Source of the DNA: Eggerthellales bacterium
GTDB lineage: Bacteria; Actinomycetota; Coriobacteriia; Coriobacteriales; Eggerthellaceae
Reading direction: 5' to 3'
DNA: 64,000 nucleotides
Assembly: GCA_029006935.1 (NCBI GenBank)
Contig: JAQXGX010000002.1
Location: forward strand, 1-64,000
Part shown: positions 45,466 to 54,599 of the stretch, in pieces
How the letters are laid out: every line of letters begins with the position of its first letter
Position numbering within the stretch: the first letter of the stretch is position 1
Program-made: the position numbers and the translations under genes
Notes under the pieces: model-generated
What the model was told of the DNA's origin: nothing
The model's database searches: none
The model's input: only the letters and a program-made list of their open reading frames with translations

Positions 45466-46376
45466 CGGCGGTGGCAAGCGGCTTCGCCTGCGCGACGTTG
45501 GGGGCATGGCAGGTGCTGGGAAGCCGGCACGGTTCGCCTGCGGGTGGGTCGGGCCCGGCACGGCTTCTGAGAAACGGCGTTGCGCCCCTTCAAGGTGCGG
45601 CTGCTCTGGTCTTGAGGAGCCGAAAGGCCCAGTCCCTGGCAAGGGATTCCCAGGCGCTGCTGCAGGATCGAGGGCTCTTTTCCACCCCGCAGTCGTTGGC
45701 GTCGGTGGCGCTGGCAGCGTTGGCGCTGGTCTTTACCCTGGGATGCGCCCTTTCCCGTTCCTGGGTGGGAGGCGTGGCGGCGGCGTGCCTTGCCGTGGCT
45801 CTTGCCAAGGCATGGGTGGGCCAGCGTATCGATGCCCGTACCGATGCCCTGCGGGAGTCCATTCCAGAGGCCCTGCGGTCCATGGGGGCTTGCTTTCAGT
45901 CGGGGTTTTCCCTGATGCAGACCCTGGGCGCGGTGGCGGGCGAAACGAAGGGCTCCCTTTCGGAGCTGTTCTCCCAGGCCGCCCACGTGCTTCAGGCGGG
46001 AGGGACGTCTGCCGACGCCCTGAAGCGCCTGCGGCGCAGCAGCGACCTTCCCGAGCTGGCCTTCGTGTCCGTTGCCCTTGACGTGCAGCACCAGACCGGC
46101 GGCAGCATGCGCCGCTGCCTGGAGTCGGCCATCTGCATGGTGGAGGGAGAGCTGGAGCTGCGTCGGTCGCTGCGAGTGCAGACTGCCCAGGCGCGTCTTT
46201 CCGCTCGAGTGGTGGGAGTCATGCCCTTTGCCCTGATCGCGGTGTTCTCCGTGCTGGGGGACGGGTTCCTTGACCCGTTCTTCGAAAGCGTGGCGGGCAT
46301 GGTGCTGCTGGTGGTGGCCTTGAGCATGCAGGCTGCCGGGGTGCTCATGGTGCGCTCCCTGCTGAAGGTCAGGTGA
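45438..46376 (+). CDS. tadB: TadB-like inner-membrane platform protein
   Basis: 'ESIPEALRSMGACFQSGFSLMQTLGAVAGET...FVSVALDVQHQTGGSMRRCLESA'; frame and position in cluster. Confidence 0.85.
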   Translation: MEGYGQVLIAAVASGFACATLGAWQVLGSRHGSPAGGSGPARLLRNGVAPLQGAAALVLRSRKAQSLARDSQALLQDRGLFSTPQSLASVALAALALVFTLGCALSRSWVGGVAAACLAVALAKAWVGQRIDARTDALRESIPEALRSMGACFQSGFSLMQTLGAVAGETKGSLSELFSQAAHVLQAGGTSADALKRLRRSSDLPELAFVSVALDVQHQTGGSMRRCLESAICMVEGELELRRSLRVQTAQARLSARVVGVMPFALIAVFSVLGDGFLDPFFESVAGMVLLVVALSMQAAGVLMVRSLLKVR

Positions 46377-47338
46377 TGGACGTGGATGCCAACGAGCTTG
46401 CGCTGTTCGCCCCTGCCTTTGCGGCGGTGTGGCTGGCCGGCCTGGCCGCTGCCTTGGCGTGCTGGCATTGGCTGAGCATGCGGGGATGGACGGAGCGGCG
46501 CAGGGAAGCGTCCGGACTGGACAAGGAGTGGCTGGGAGGGAAGCAGGCCTTCCAGGCTCAGGGCGTTGCGGCGGCGGTTCTTCGTCACCTGCTTTCCACG
46601 GAGCGACGCCTTGCCCTGGGAGCGGCACGCAGATGGCTACCGGATTCGGGGCAGAGGCGCGCTCAGGACAAGATGAGGGAGCTGATCAGGTACGCCGGCC
46701 TGGCGGAGCAGGTGCATCCCTCTTCGGTGAGGGAGGTCCGCTTTCGCTTGGGATTGCTGCTTGCCGCGGCGGCAGGAGCGGTGGGGTCCGTGCTTTCCCT
46801 GGAGCTTGGCCTGCTCTTGGGGGCATTCGGCCTGGTAACAGGACTGCTGCTCCCCGGATGGGCGCTGCAGCAGGAGAGGGATGCCCGGTCCCGGGCCTTG
46901 GGACGGGAGCTGCCGGAGCTGCTGGAGGTCATGGGGTTGGGTTTGCGGAGCGGGCTTTCCTTTGATCGTTGCTTTGCCCTGTACCATCAGCATTTCCCCA
47001 CTGCTTTCGCCCGCTCCTGCGCCCTAGCCCAGCAGCAGTGGATGCTGGGGTTGAAGACCCGGGAGCAGGGACTGCGGGATCTGGCGGAATGCTACGACAG
47101 CGTGCTTCTTTCCCGCGTGGTGCAGACCATGATCCGGTCGCTGCGCTTTGGCACGTCGTTGGCGGAAAGCCTTGAGTCGGCTGCCCAGGAGGCTCGCGGG
47201 GACTACAAGGCCAAGAGGGAAGAGCAGGTGGCCAAGGCTCCGGTGAAGATGATGCTTCCCACGGGAACGCTGATCCTTCCCGCCATGCTTTTGCTGGTGC
47301 TGGGGCCGGTGCTTCTTGAGTTGATGGAGGGGTTCTGA
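46373..47338 (+). CDS. tadC: TadC-like inner-membrane platform protein
   Basis: 'ELPELLEVMGLGLRSGLSFDRCFALYHQHF...VVQTMIRSLRFGTSLAESLESAAQEARGDYKAKREEQVAKAPVKMMLPTGTLILPAMLLLVLGPVL'. Confidence 0.88.
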   Translation: MMDVDANELALFAPAFAAVWLAGLAAALACWHWLSMRGWTERRREASGLDKEWLGGKQAFQAQGVAAAVLRHLLSTERRLALGAARRWLPDSGQRRAQDKMRELIRYAGLAEQVHPSSVREVRFRLGLLLAAAAGAVGSVLSLELGLLLGAFGLVTGLLLPGWALQQERDARSRALGRELPELLEVMGLGLRSGLSFDRCFALYHQHFPTAFARSCALAQQQWMLGLKTREQGLRDLAECYDSVLLSRVVQTMIRSLRFGTSLAESLESAAQEARGDYKAKREEQVAKAPVKMMLPTGTLILPAMLLLVLGPVLLELMEGF

Positions 47339-47353
47339 TGAAAGGAGATTCTT

Positions 47354-47557
47354 ATGGCAGAGCAGATCAGGAATGCCCAGATAAGGCTGTGGGTTGGAGT
47401 GGGGCAGCGGCTGCGCTGCGTGAAGGGGCAGGGAACCACGGAGTACGCCATTCTGGTGGGCGTGCTGGTGGTGATCGCGGTGCTTGCCATCGCGCTGTTC
47501 AAGCCCAAGATCCAGTCCCTGTGGGACGCCATCGTAAGCGGCATAAACGCCTTGTAG
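47354..47557 (+). CDS. flp: Flp/Fap-type major pilin
   Basis: 67 aa; 'KGQGTTEYAILVGVLVVIAVLAIALFKPKIQSLW', G/TTEY type IVb prepilin motif. Confidence 0.85.
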   Translation: MAEQIRNAQIRLWVGVGQRLRCVKGQGTTEYAILVGVLVVIAVLAIALFKPKIQSLWDAIVSGINAL

Positions 47558-47760
47558 CGAAGTTACGGGACGCCTGCCTGGGCCAGTCCACGGTGGAGTT
47601 CGCGGTGGTCACCGCATCCCTGATGTGCGTGGCAACGGGGCTTTCCCTGCTTTGGAACCTGCTGGGTGCCGGGGCGTTCGTGGACCATGCGCTTCTGAGC
47701 GCCTCCCATCATGTGCAGGCGGCCACGGGCTTTGCCCTGGCAGACGTGTTCATGTTCTAA
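47521..47760 (+). CDS. Small TadE-like pseudopilin (start uncertain, GTG 47521 proposed)
   Basis: 'ACLGQSTVEFAVVTASLMCVATGLSLLWNLLGAGAFVDHALLSASHHVQAATGFALADVFMF'; overlaps flp if GTG used. Confidence 0.6.
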   Translation: MGRHRKRHKRLVAKLRDACLGQSTVEFAVVTASLMCVATGLSLLWNLLGAGAFVDHALLSASHHVQAATGFALADVFMF

Positions 47761-47779
47761 GGGCAAGGGGGTGAAGGTC

Positions 47780-48361
47780 ATGACGGGATTGGCTTCACGG
47801 TGCCTTGGCCTGGGGAAGGGAGGGGTTGGGCTGATCCGCTGCGGCGTCCGCAGTCTGGAAAGGAGGCTGCGGGACGTACGTGGTCAGTCCACCGTGGAGG
47901 CGGCGGTGATGATCCCCCTTCTGTTCGGCGGCATGCTCATGCTGCTGCAGCCGGGAATCCTGCTGTATGACCGGGTGGTGATGGAAGGGGCTGCGGCGGA
48001 GGGCTGCCGGGTGCTGGCAACGGCATCGGGGGGCCAGTCGGATCAGGTGAGGGCCTACGTGAAGCGCAGGCTGGGGGCCATTCCGCCCCAGAGCAGCTTT
48101 CACCTGCACGAAGGATCCTGCTCCTGGCAGATCGACCTGACGGGAGACGAGTCATCGGATCGGGTGGTGGTGGAGGTGAAGACCAAGGCGCGGCCTCTTC
48201 CTCTGCTGGACTTTGGCCTGGGGCTGCTGGGCATATTGGACGGCGATGGCTGCCTGACCGTGCGTGTTCGGGTGGAGCAGCCGACTCAGCCCTCGTGGAG
48301 CTTCGGGTCCTCGGCGGGGTCGGATGCTTCCGCGTGGGTGGGTGCGTGGATGGATCAATAG
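47780..48361 (+). CDS. TadE-like pseudopilin
   Basis: 'VRGQSTVEAAVMIPLLFGGMLMLLQPGILLYDRVVMEGAAAEGCRVLATA'. Confidence 0.82.
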   Translation: MTGLASRCLGLGKGGVGLIRCGVRSLERRLRDVRGQSTVEAAVMIPLLFGGMLMLLQPGILLYDRVVMEGAAAEGCRVLATASGGQSDQVRAYVKRRLGAIPPQSSFHLHEGSCSWQIDLTGDESSDRVVVEVKTKARPLPLLDFGLGLLGILDGDGCLTVRVRVEQPTQPSWSFGSSAGSDASAWVGAWMDQ

Positions 48362-48382
48362 GAAAGGGGAAAGAGAAGGGAA

Positions 48383-50530
48383 ATGGACGAAAGAGTCTTC
48401 GGCTCCCGCAGGGCGCGGCCCTTTCATGAGGACGACGGCGGGTTCACGTCGGTGGGTATGGTGCTGGCCTTGCTGGTCTGCCTTTCGCTCATATTCACGG
48501 CAGCGCAGGTCTACCGGGTGAACACCGCGTCGGCTCGGGTGCAGGACGTGGCGGATGCCGCGGCCCTTGCAGCTGAAAACCAGGTGGCTGAGTTCATCCT
48601 GGTGGCGCGGGTATGCGATGCCCTGGTCCTTTCCCTGACCCTTACCTCCCTGGTGTGCTTTGGCGTGGGGCTTGCTGCCCTGTGCGTGCCGGGAGCAGCG
48701 GGGGCTTCCGCAAAGCTCCTGGATGCGGGGAAGGCGGTGGTCAAGGCTCGGGACAAGTTTTCCCAGCGGGCAACCCAGGGGCTAGATGCGCTGCAGAAGG
48801 TCCTTCCCTTCCTCTGTGCTGCCAATGCCGCCGCGGTGGCGGTGGAAAACGGCGTTGGTCAGGCTCGTTCCAGCTACGTGGCCCTGGCGGTGCTGGTTCC
48901 GGGTTCGGGCAAGGAGCTGAAGGTAGAGGCTTCCCAGGGGACCCAGGATGTGGAAGAGGCGGTTGATCAGAACGCGGAGCAGATAAAGGAGGACGCTGAG
49001 CGGGCGGAGCAAGCTGCTCAGGAGGCGAACAGGGCCAAGAAGGAGGCGTTTGACCATGACTGCGGGAACAACCCCTCCTATTGCCTGTACGAACGGGCGA
49101 AGAGCCTGGCGGGACTGCACGGAGACTCTAACCCCCTGTACAGGAACGTGGACGCCTGGTCCTTCTCGATTCCGCTGGAGCGGGCGCGCGCCTACTATCG
49201 GCAGCGTCTGCGCCAGGAGGGGCCTGCCAACGGATCGGCGGAGGAGGGAGCCCGCTCGGCCCTGCGCAAGCGTCTTTACGGTTTTGCGGTGGACTTGCTG
49301 GCGCGGGGGTACGTGGTGGATACCCCGCAGGAGTTCAGGGCGTCCTTCCCCCTGCTTCCCAAGAACGCCGACGAGGTGCGCCGAACCGAGCTCTACGGGG
49401 AGTCGGTCTATCCCGTGACCCAGGGGCAAGATGGTCCGCCGGTGATGCATGCCTGGTCGGGATGCCCTTCTGCGGCTGGGTTCACCGGTCGGGGATCCAT
49501 CGCGGACCTGGACCGAGGAGGATACGGGACCTGCGATGACTGCAGGTTCACCGCTTCGAGCATGGGATCCGTGGCGGCGGCGTCCAGCTCCATCCAGAAC
49601 GGGTTCGAGTACCACTACCGTGCCGTCGCCCGTCAGGCAGAGCTCTACCAGCAGGCCCGTAAGGAGCTGGATCCATGCAGCCAGGACGTGAAGGGGAAGG
49701 TGGAGGAGGTGCTGGAGAGCATGGACGAGGCGCTGAAGGACGCGGCGAAGAAGCGCATCAGCGTTGAGCCCCCTGGAAGCTTGGGGGTGGTGGTGCTGGC
49801 GGCGGATCTGGGCTCGACCGTTCCCTCCTCCGGCCTGGGAAGCTCCTTCGTGAAGGGGCAGGGCCAGCTGGGACCTAGAGCGGCGGTGTCCGGTGCAACC
49901 TTGCTTGCCGACGATGCCAACGAGGGGTCCAACGTGATCTCCTCTCTCCTCGATGGTTTCTCGGTGGAGGAAAACCTGCCCGTTGCAGCGTTGCGGGGAG
50001 TGCTGGAATGCTGGTCCAGTCTGCTTTCGGCCTATACCAAGGGCCAGAGCGCGCTGGTGGACGGACTTGCCCGGGCTCTGGATGTCGTCCCCCTTGCCAG
50101 CCAGAGCGGCTTGGGCACCTGGGCGGCTGAGCAGATGACCGACGTCATGGCCAAGGCGGGCCTGGAACCAGCCAAGGTGGAGTCCCTGAAGCCCGTGCTG
50201 GTGAACACGGGGCGCGTGGTCGCAAAGGACTCCGGTTCCTTTGCAGTGCGGTTCAATCAGGTCAAGCAGCGATCGTCTGCACTCATGGGGGAAAGCGCGG
50301 ACGTGTTCTCCTCGGTGCTGAGCAACGTGGAGCAGCAGGCGGTGGAACTTCTGGGAAGCAGCTACACCATTGCCACCGTGCAGCCCTTGGGAGAGCTGGG
50401 CCCCTCCATTCCCCTGACCGTGACCCTTCCCGAACCGGTGCACAATGCCGGCAGCGGTCTGGTGGAGTCGCTTGCAGAGCGGCTGCGTACTCTGGAGGTG
50501 CAGGTGACGGGGGTTCGGTCATGGGATTGA
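48383..50530 (+). CDS. TadG-like (TadE/G-like) pilus protein, 715 aa
   Basis: 'DDGGFTSVGMVLALLVCLSLIFTAAQVYRVNTASARVQDVADAAALAAENQVAEFI' N-terminus. Confidence 0.78.
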   Translation: MDERVFGSRRARPFHEDDGGFTSVGMVLALLVCLSLIFTAAQVYRVNTASARVQDVADAAALAAENQVAEFILVARVCDALVLSLTLTSLVCFGVGLAALCVPGAAGASAKLLDAGKAVVKARDKFSQRATQGLDALQKVLPFLCAANAAAVAVENGVGQARSSYVALAVLVPGSGKELKVEASQGTQDVEEAVDQNAEQIKEDAERAEQAAQEANRAKKEAFDHDCGNNPSYCLYERAKSLAGLHGDSNPLYRNVDAWSFSIPLERARAYYRQRLRQEGPANGSAEEGARSALRKRLYGFAVDLLARGYVVDTPQEFRASFPLLPKNADEVRRTELYGESVYPVTQGQDGPPVMHAWSGCPSAAGFTGRGSIADLDRGGYGTCDDCRFTASSMGSVAAASSSIQNGFEYHYRAVARQAELYQQARKELDPCSQDVKGKVEEVLESMDEALKDAAKKRISVEPPGSLGVVVLAADLGSTVPSSGLGSSFVKGQGQLGPRAAVSGATLLADDANEGSNVISSLLDGFSVEENLPVAALRGVLECWSSLLSAYTKGQSALVDGLARALDVVPLASQSGLGTWAAEQMTDVMAKAGLEPAKVESLKPVLVNTGRVVAKDSGSFAVRFNQVKQRSSALMGESADVFSSVLSNVEQQAVELLGSSYTIATVQPLGELGPSIPLTVTLPEPVHNAGSGLVESLAERLRTLEVQVTGVRSWD

Positions 50531-50949
50531 TGAAGGATCGCAGGGGCCAAGCCACGGTAGAGATGGCCTTGTTCCTGCCGGTGGCCATAGCCTTGGCTGC
50601 CGTGACGGTGAACGCGCTGCTGTTCGTGGGGGAGTGCGCTGCCTTCGATAGGGCAGCAGCCCAGGCGATAAGGACCTGCGCTACCTCCCCTTCCCAGGGG
50701 CAGTACGGAAAGGGCGGGGACCTGGTGGCATCTGAGCTACGCAAGGAATTCGACAGACAGAACCTGCAGGTCAGCGTATCTTCGTCGGGCGGGTCCCAGG
50801 CCCATACCACCTATACCGCCACGCTGCGCTTCTGGCCCACGCTGTTCGGACTTGGGCTGAAGTCCGCGGTCATGGGGGTTGAGCTGCCGGTTCTTACCCA
50901 CTCCACCTCCCTGACGGTGGAAACCTACAAGCCCGGGGTGCTGCTATGA
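50521..50949 (+). CDS. TadE-like pseudopilin
   Basis: 'DRRGQATVEMALFLPVAIALAAVTVNALLFVGECAAFDRAAAQAIRTCAT'. Confidence 0.8.
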   Translation: MGLMKDRRGQATVEMALFLPVAIALAAVTVNALLFVGECAAFDRAAAQAIRTCATSPSQGQYGKGGDLVASELRKEFDRQNLQVSVSSSGGSQAHTTYTATLRFWPTLFGLGLKSAVMGVELPVLTHSTSLTVETYKPGVLL

Positions 50950-51479
50950 GGCGGCGGGCCTTGGCTTCCGCGGTGTTGGTGGTACTGCTCATGGCTGCGG
51001 TATGCGCAAGCGGCGTGGTGCAGAGAGAGCTCGGCCGCGAAGGCGTGGCCTCTCAGCTGCTGCAGGACCTTGCCAGCCCCCAGGGCGATCCTGCTCAGTG
51101 GCTCCAGGGATTGATCCAAGGCCAGGAGGGTGCTTCCGATTCCGCTGATGAAGGGGCCAGGGAAGGAGCCCTGGAAAGAATCGCTCCCCTGTTCGCTCGG
51201 GAGGGATTTGTGCCAAAGGAGGCGGATGACCTGCAGGTGGGTGGGGAGGGGAGGGTGATAGGCCTGAGCTTGCCGGGCACGGCGGCAGAGGGGTTTTCGT
51301 CCATGTCCAAGGGGCTTGAAGAAGCGGGATGGACTGTCGTGCCCAGCGGACAGGATGCGTGCGGCACCTTCGTGAAGGACGAAGGTGACCTTAGATGGCT
51401 GCTGGTGAGCTGCTCGCAAGCGGGTGGTCAGGTCAGCGTAGTGGTGCAGTGCGCGGCTGACGTGCGGAAGGAGGAGTAG
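50946..51479 (+). CDS. Hypothetical tad-locus protein with N-terminal TM
   Basis: Overlapping start with upstream TadE (ATGA); 'LASAVLVVLLMAAVCASGVV'. Confidence 0.7.
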   Translation: MRRRALASAVLVVLLMAAVCASGVVQRELGREGVASQLLQDLASPQGDPAQWLQGLIQGQEGASDSADEGAREGALERIAPLFAREGFVPKEADDLQVGGEGRVIGLSLPGTAAEGFSSMSKGLEEAGWTVVPSGQDACGTFVKDEGDLRWLLVSCSQAGGQVSVVVQCAADVRKEE

Positions 51480-51866
51480 ATGGATTTGGTTCAGACGGTG
51501 GATACGGGCAGGCGAACGCCGGTGCGCATGAGCCTGGCTTGGGCGGCAACGGCGGGACAGCGGGCAAGGGGGCTGCTCTTCTCCCCGCCGGCCCAGGGAA
51601 GCCTCGCGTTGTTTCCGTGCAGGGATGTGCATACCTTCGGCATGCGGCGGGCCATCGATGTGGCCTTCGTGGATGCTCGCGGAATGGTGGTGGAGTCTCA
51701 TCGGTGCGTGCGGCCCCTGCATCGGATGCGCAATCGGCGGGCGGTCATCGTGGTGGAGCGGATTTCCCGTGCCGATGAGCCCTGGTTCAAGGAAGGGGAT
51801 CGTTTGGCGCTGACGGTTTGCGAGCAGAAGGATTCGGAGAAGAAGAAGGAGGAGGAACGAAGGTGA
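51480..51866 (+). CDS. DUF192-family protein
   Basis: ATG directly abuts previous TAG; 'ATAGQRARGLLFSPPAQGSLALFPCRDVHTFGMRRAIDVAFVDARGMVVESHRCVRPLHRMRNRRAVIVVE'. Confidence 0.85.
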   Translation: MDLVQTVDTGRRTPVRMSLAWAATAGQRARGLLFSPPAQGSLALFPCRDVHTFGMRRAIDVAFVDARGMVVESHRCVRPLHRMRNRRAVIVVERISRADEPWFKEGDRLALTVCEQKDSEKKKEEERR

Positions 51867-52336
51867 AGATCTGTCCCGTGTGCAATGCTCGATGCTTTGA
51901 CGATATGGAGGTCTGTTACGGCTGCCTTCATCGGTTTGCCCAGGAGCCTGGGTCTGAGGCCTTGGAGATGATGGGGGACCAGGCACCGCTGACAGAGCCG
52001 AAGCCGGAGGGCTTTCCCGTGGTCTTTGGAAGAAGCGGAGAGGCGAAGGAGCGGGGAGTTTCGCAGGCAGATGGCGCTGATAAGGCCGCGACGGCCTCTG
52101 GCGGGGAGGCGCCTTCTGCGCGTACTGGCGTGGAGCAGCCCCGGCAGTCGGTCATGACCGTTCCCGCAGTGACCGTGTGCGGAGCGGCTTTCGGGGGTGG
52201 GCCGGACCAGAATGACCTTCCCGCTCAACAGGGCGAAGGGGAAGGGAGGGAGGACTGTGAGGCAGAGACAGATCGTCTGGTCCTGAGAATAGAGATGCCG
52301 CGAACGTGTCGCAGCATCTCGATCGCATATGAGTAG
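51863..52336 (+). CDS. Zinc-ribbon (CxxC...CxxC) hypothetical protein, tad-locus end
   Basis: GTG 51863 with GGAGGAACGAAG RBS; 'VKICPVCNARCFDDMEVCYGCLHRF'. Confidence 0.65.
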   Translation: MKICPVCNARCFDDMEVCYGCLHRFAQEPGSEALEMMGDQAPLTEPKPEGFPVVFGRSGEAKERGVSQADGADKAATASGGEAPSARTGVEQPRQSVMTVPAVTVCGAAFGGGPDQNDLPAQQGEGEGREDCEAETDRLVLRIEMPRTCRSISIAYE

Positions 52337-52348
52337 AGGCGAAGCTCG

Positions 52349-52693
52349 TTACTTCAGCATCTCTGCAAGTTCCTTTTCGGCGAACTCCTGCAGCTTTGCG
52401 TTCACAGAGATATAGGCGTCCACGATGCGGTCTCCCTCGGGGGTCAACGTGCTGCCATGGGCTCCGTCCCGGTTAAGAAGCTGAACGTCCAGGGCCTTTT
52501 CGGTTTCCTTGACGATGCGCCACGCCTTGCTGTAGGCCATGTGCATGGACTTGGCGGCTGCGTTCAGCGAGCCTTTTTCTCGAACGCCCAGGCACAGATC
52601 TGCAACGCCACGTCCAAGAACGGAGTTGCTTCCCGACTCGGGATTCTTGATGGAGAGCCTGATGCTGGGCTTCAGGTGAGAGATGTTGCTCAT
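52349..52693 (-). CDS. ModE-N/LysR-type winged HTH regulator lacking molybdate-binding domain
   Basis: 'GVREKGSLNAAAKSMHMAYSKAWRIVKETEKALDVQLLNRDGAHGSTLTPEGDRIVDAY'. Confidence 0.85.
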   Translation of the reverse strand: MSNISHLKPSIRLSIKNPESGSNSVLGRGVADLCLGVREKGSLNAAAKSMHMAYSKAWRIVKETEKALDVQLLNRDGAHGSTLTPEGDRIVDAYISVNAKLQEFAEKELAEMLK

Positions 52694-52794
52694 GGTGCAC
52701 CGCTTCCTTCTGCTGAAAACTACCTGTGGCTATCTTACTACGTGATAATTGCAGGCAGGGCTATTCTATGAATAAATTATTCTTGCGAGCACGA

Positions 52795-54345
52795 CTATTT
52801 CAGGCTCTGAAGGAACGCGCAAACGGCGTCTTCGATGCATTCGGTGGTGCCGTCGATCACCTGGGTGAAGCGAACGTCCAGGTCATCCAGCTCTGCCAGG
52901 CCTGCGGGAACGGCAGAGGCGCCGGTTTCCTGGGCGATCAGGCTGTTGAGCTGGCACCCGGAAAGGGCAGCTACCTGCTCCGGCAGGGGATCCTTTGCGG
53001 CGATGTTGTGAAGGGCACGGTAGACGTTGTTGCCGAACTTCGCCCAGTGTGCCGTGCTGGCAATGAGCACCGGGTTTTCGTCCCGAAGGTTCTGTGCCAC
53101 CTTATACGCCACTGCCGTATGGGGATCGAGCAGGTATCCGTACTGGTCGAAGACCTGCTTGATGGTGCTCAGGCACTCCTGGTCGCCCACGGAATCGGAG
53201 CGGAAGGTGCTCCGCACCTGGGCAAAGGTTTCCTTGTCCACCTGGAAGCGCTTCTGTTCCCGCAGATCCTTCATCCACGCGGAAATGGCCTGGGGGTTAC
53301 GCCCGGTGAGCTCGAACAGCTGGCGCTCCAGGTTGGAGGAAACCAGGATGTCCATGGAAGGAGAGGGGGTCAGCACGAAGGGGCGGTCGGAGATGTCGTA
53401 GGTGCCGGTGTTGATGAAGTCGGTCAGCACGCGGTTGGTGTTGCTGGCGCACAGCAGCATGTCGATGGGAGTGCCGATCTGCTTGGCGTACCAGGCAGCC
53501 AGGATGTTGCCGAAGTTGCCGGTGGGCACGCACACGTCAATCTTGCGGCCGGCTTCGATCTTGCCGTCGGCCACCATCTGGGCATAGGCAGAAATGTAGT
53601 AGACCACCTGGGGCAGCAGACGACCCCAGTTGATGGAGTTGGCACTGGAAAGGGCCACACCCTGCTGGTCGGCCAGCTTCTGGGCAAAGGCTTGGTCGTT
53701 GAAGGTGTTCTTGGCTCCCGTCTGGCAGTCGTCGAAGTTGCCGCGGACGGCCCAGACCTGAACGTTGCCGCCCTTCTGGGTGGCCATCTGCTTGTACTGG
53801 ATGTCCGAGACGCCGCCGTCGGGATACATAACGCCGATGGACACGCCCTCAACGTCCTTGAAACCCTCCAGGGCTGCCTTGCCGGTGTCGCCGGAGGTGG
53901 CGACCAGGATCATGAACTCGTGGTCCAGCTGGCCGCGGTCACGCAGCAGCTGGGCGCTTGCGCTGAAGAAGCGGGGCAGGCACTGCAGCGCCATGTCCTT
54001 GAAGGCGCTGGTGGGACCGTGCCACAGCTCCAGGATGTGGGTGTTTTCGTCCAGGGAGGTTATGGGGGCGATCTGGTCGGTGTCCCACTGGTCGCCGTAA
54101 GCGCTTGCCATGAGGGATTCCACCAGCTCGGCGGGCATGTCCACGTCGAAGAGCCGGTAGATGGAAGCGGCGCGCTGGGCGTAGGGGAGCTTTGCCAGGT
54201 CGCAGATCTGCTCCAGGCTCAAGGTGGGCACGTTCTGGGGAACGTACAGTCCGCCGCCCTGGGCAAGGCCGTCGATGACCGCCTGGGTGAAGGGCACCGG
54301 CTGGGTGACGTTGCCGCGGGTGTCGATGTAAAGGTTTTCAGCCAT
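52795..54345 (-). CDS. thrC: Threonine synthase
   Basis: 'LWHGPTSAFKDMALQCLPRFFSASAQLL', 'ILVATSGDTGKAALEGFKDVEGVSIGVMYPDGGVSDIQYKQMATQKGGNV', 'VPTGNFGNILAAWYAKQIG'. Confidence 0.96.
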   Translation of the reverse strand: MAENLYIDTRGNVTQPVPFTQAVIDGLAQGGGLYVPQNVPTLSLEQICDLAKLPYAQRAASIYRLFDVDMPAELVESLMASAYGDQWDTDQIAPITSLDENTHILELWHGPTSAFKDMALQCLPRFFSASAQLLRDRGQLDHEFMILVATSGDTGKAALEGFKDVEGVSIGVMYPDGGVSDIQYKQMATQKGGNVQVWAVRGNFDDCQTGAKNTFNDQAFAQKLADQQGVALSSANSINWGRLLPQVVYYISAYAQMVADGKIEAGRKIDVCVPTGNFGNILAAWYAKQIGTPIDMLLCASNTNRVLTDFINTGTYDISDRPFVLTPSPSMDILVSSNLERQLFELTGRNPQAISAWMKDLREQKRFQVDKETFAQVRSTFRSDSVGDQECLSTIKQVFDQYGYLLDPHTAVAYKVAQNLRDENPVLIASTAHWAKFGNNVYRALHNIAAKDPLPEQVAALSGCQLNSLIAQETGASAVPAGLAELDDLDVRFTQVIDGTTECIEDAVCAFLQSLK

Positions 54346-54599
54346 GAGTGATTCCTCCCGTGTTGTGTTAATTGGTTGATTATAGGCGGAGCAAGGGCCT
54401 TGGACGGGTTCAACGGAAACAGAAACCTGGCGGAAACGCTTTAGCAAGGCGTAGTCGGCGAAAGGGGAAGGGATCGGGCTTGGCAGGGCGCTTCCCCAAT
54501 GCTGGGACCGAGTGCCGTCTGGGTTTCGTGCGGCTGGATTTTGTCCAGATCCGTGGAGTCCGGGCTTTGGCGCAGCGCGGGAGCATGCCGAGGGGGCGG

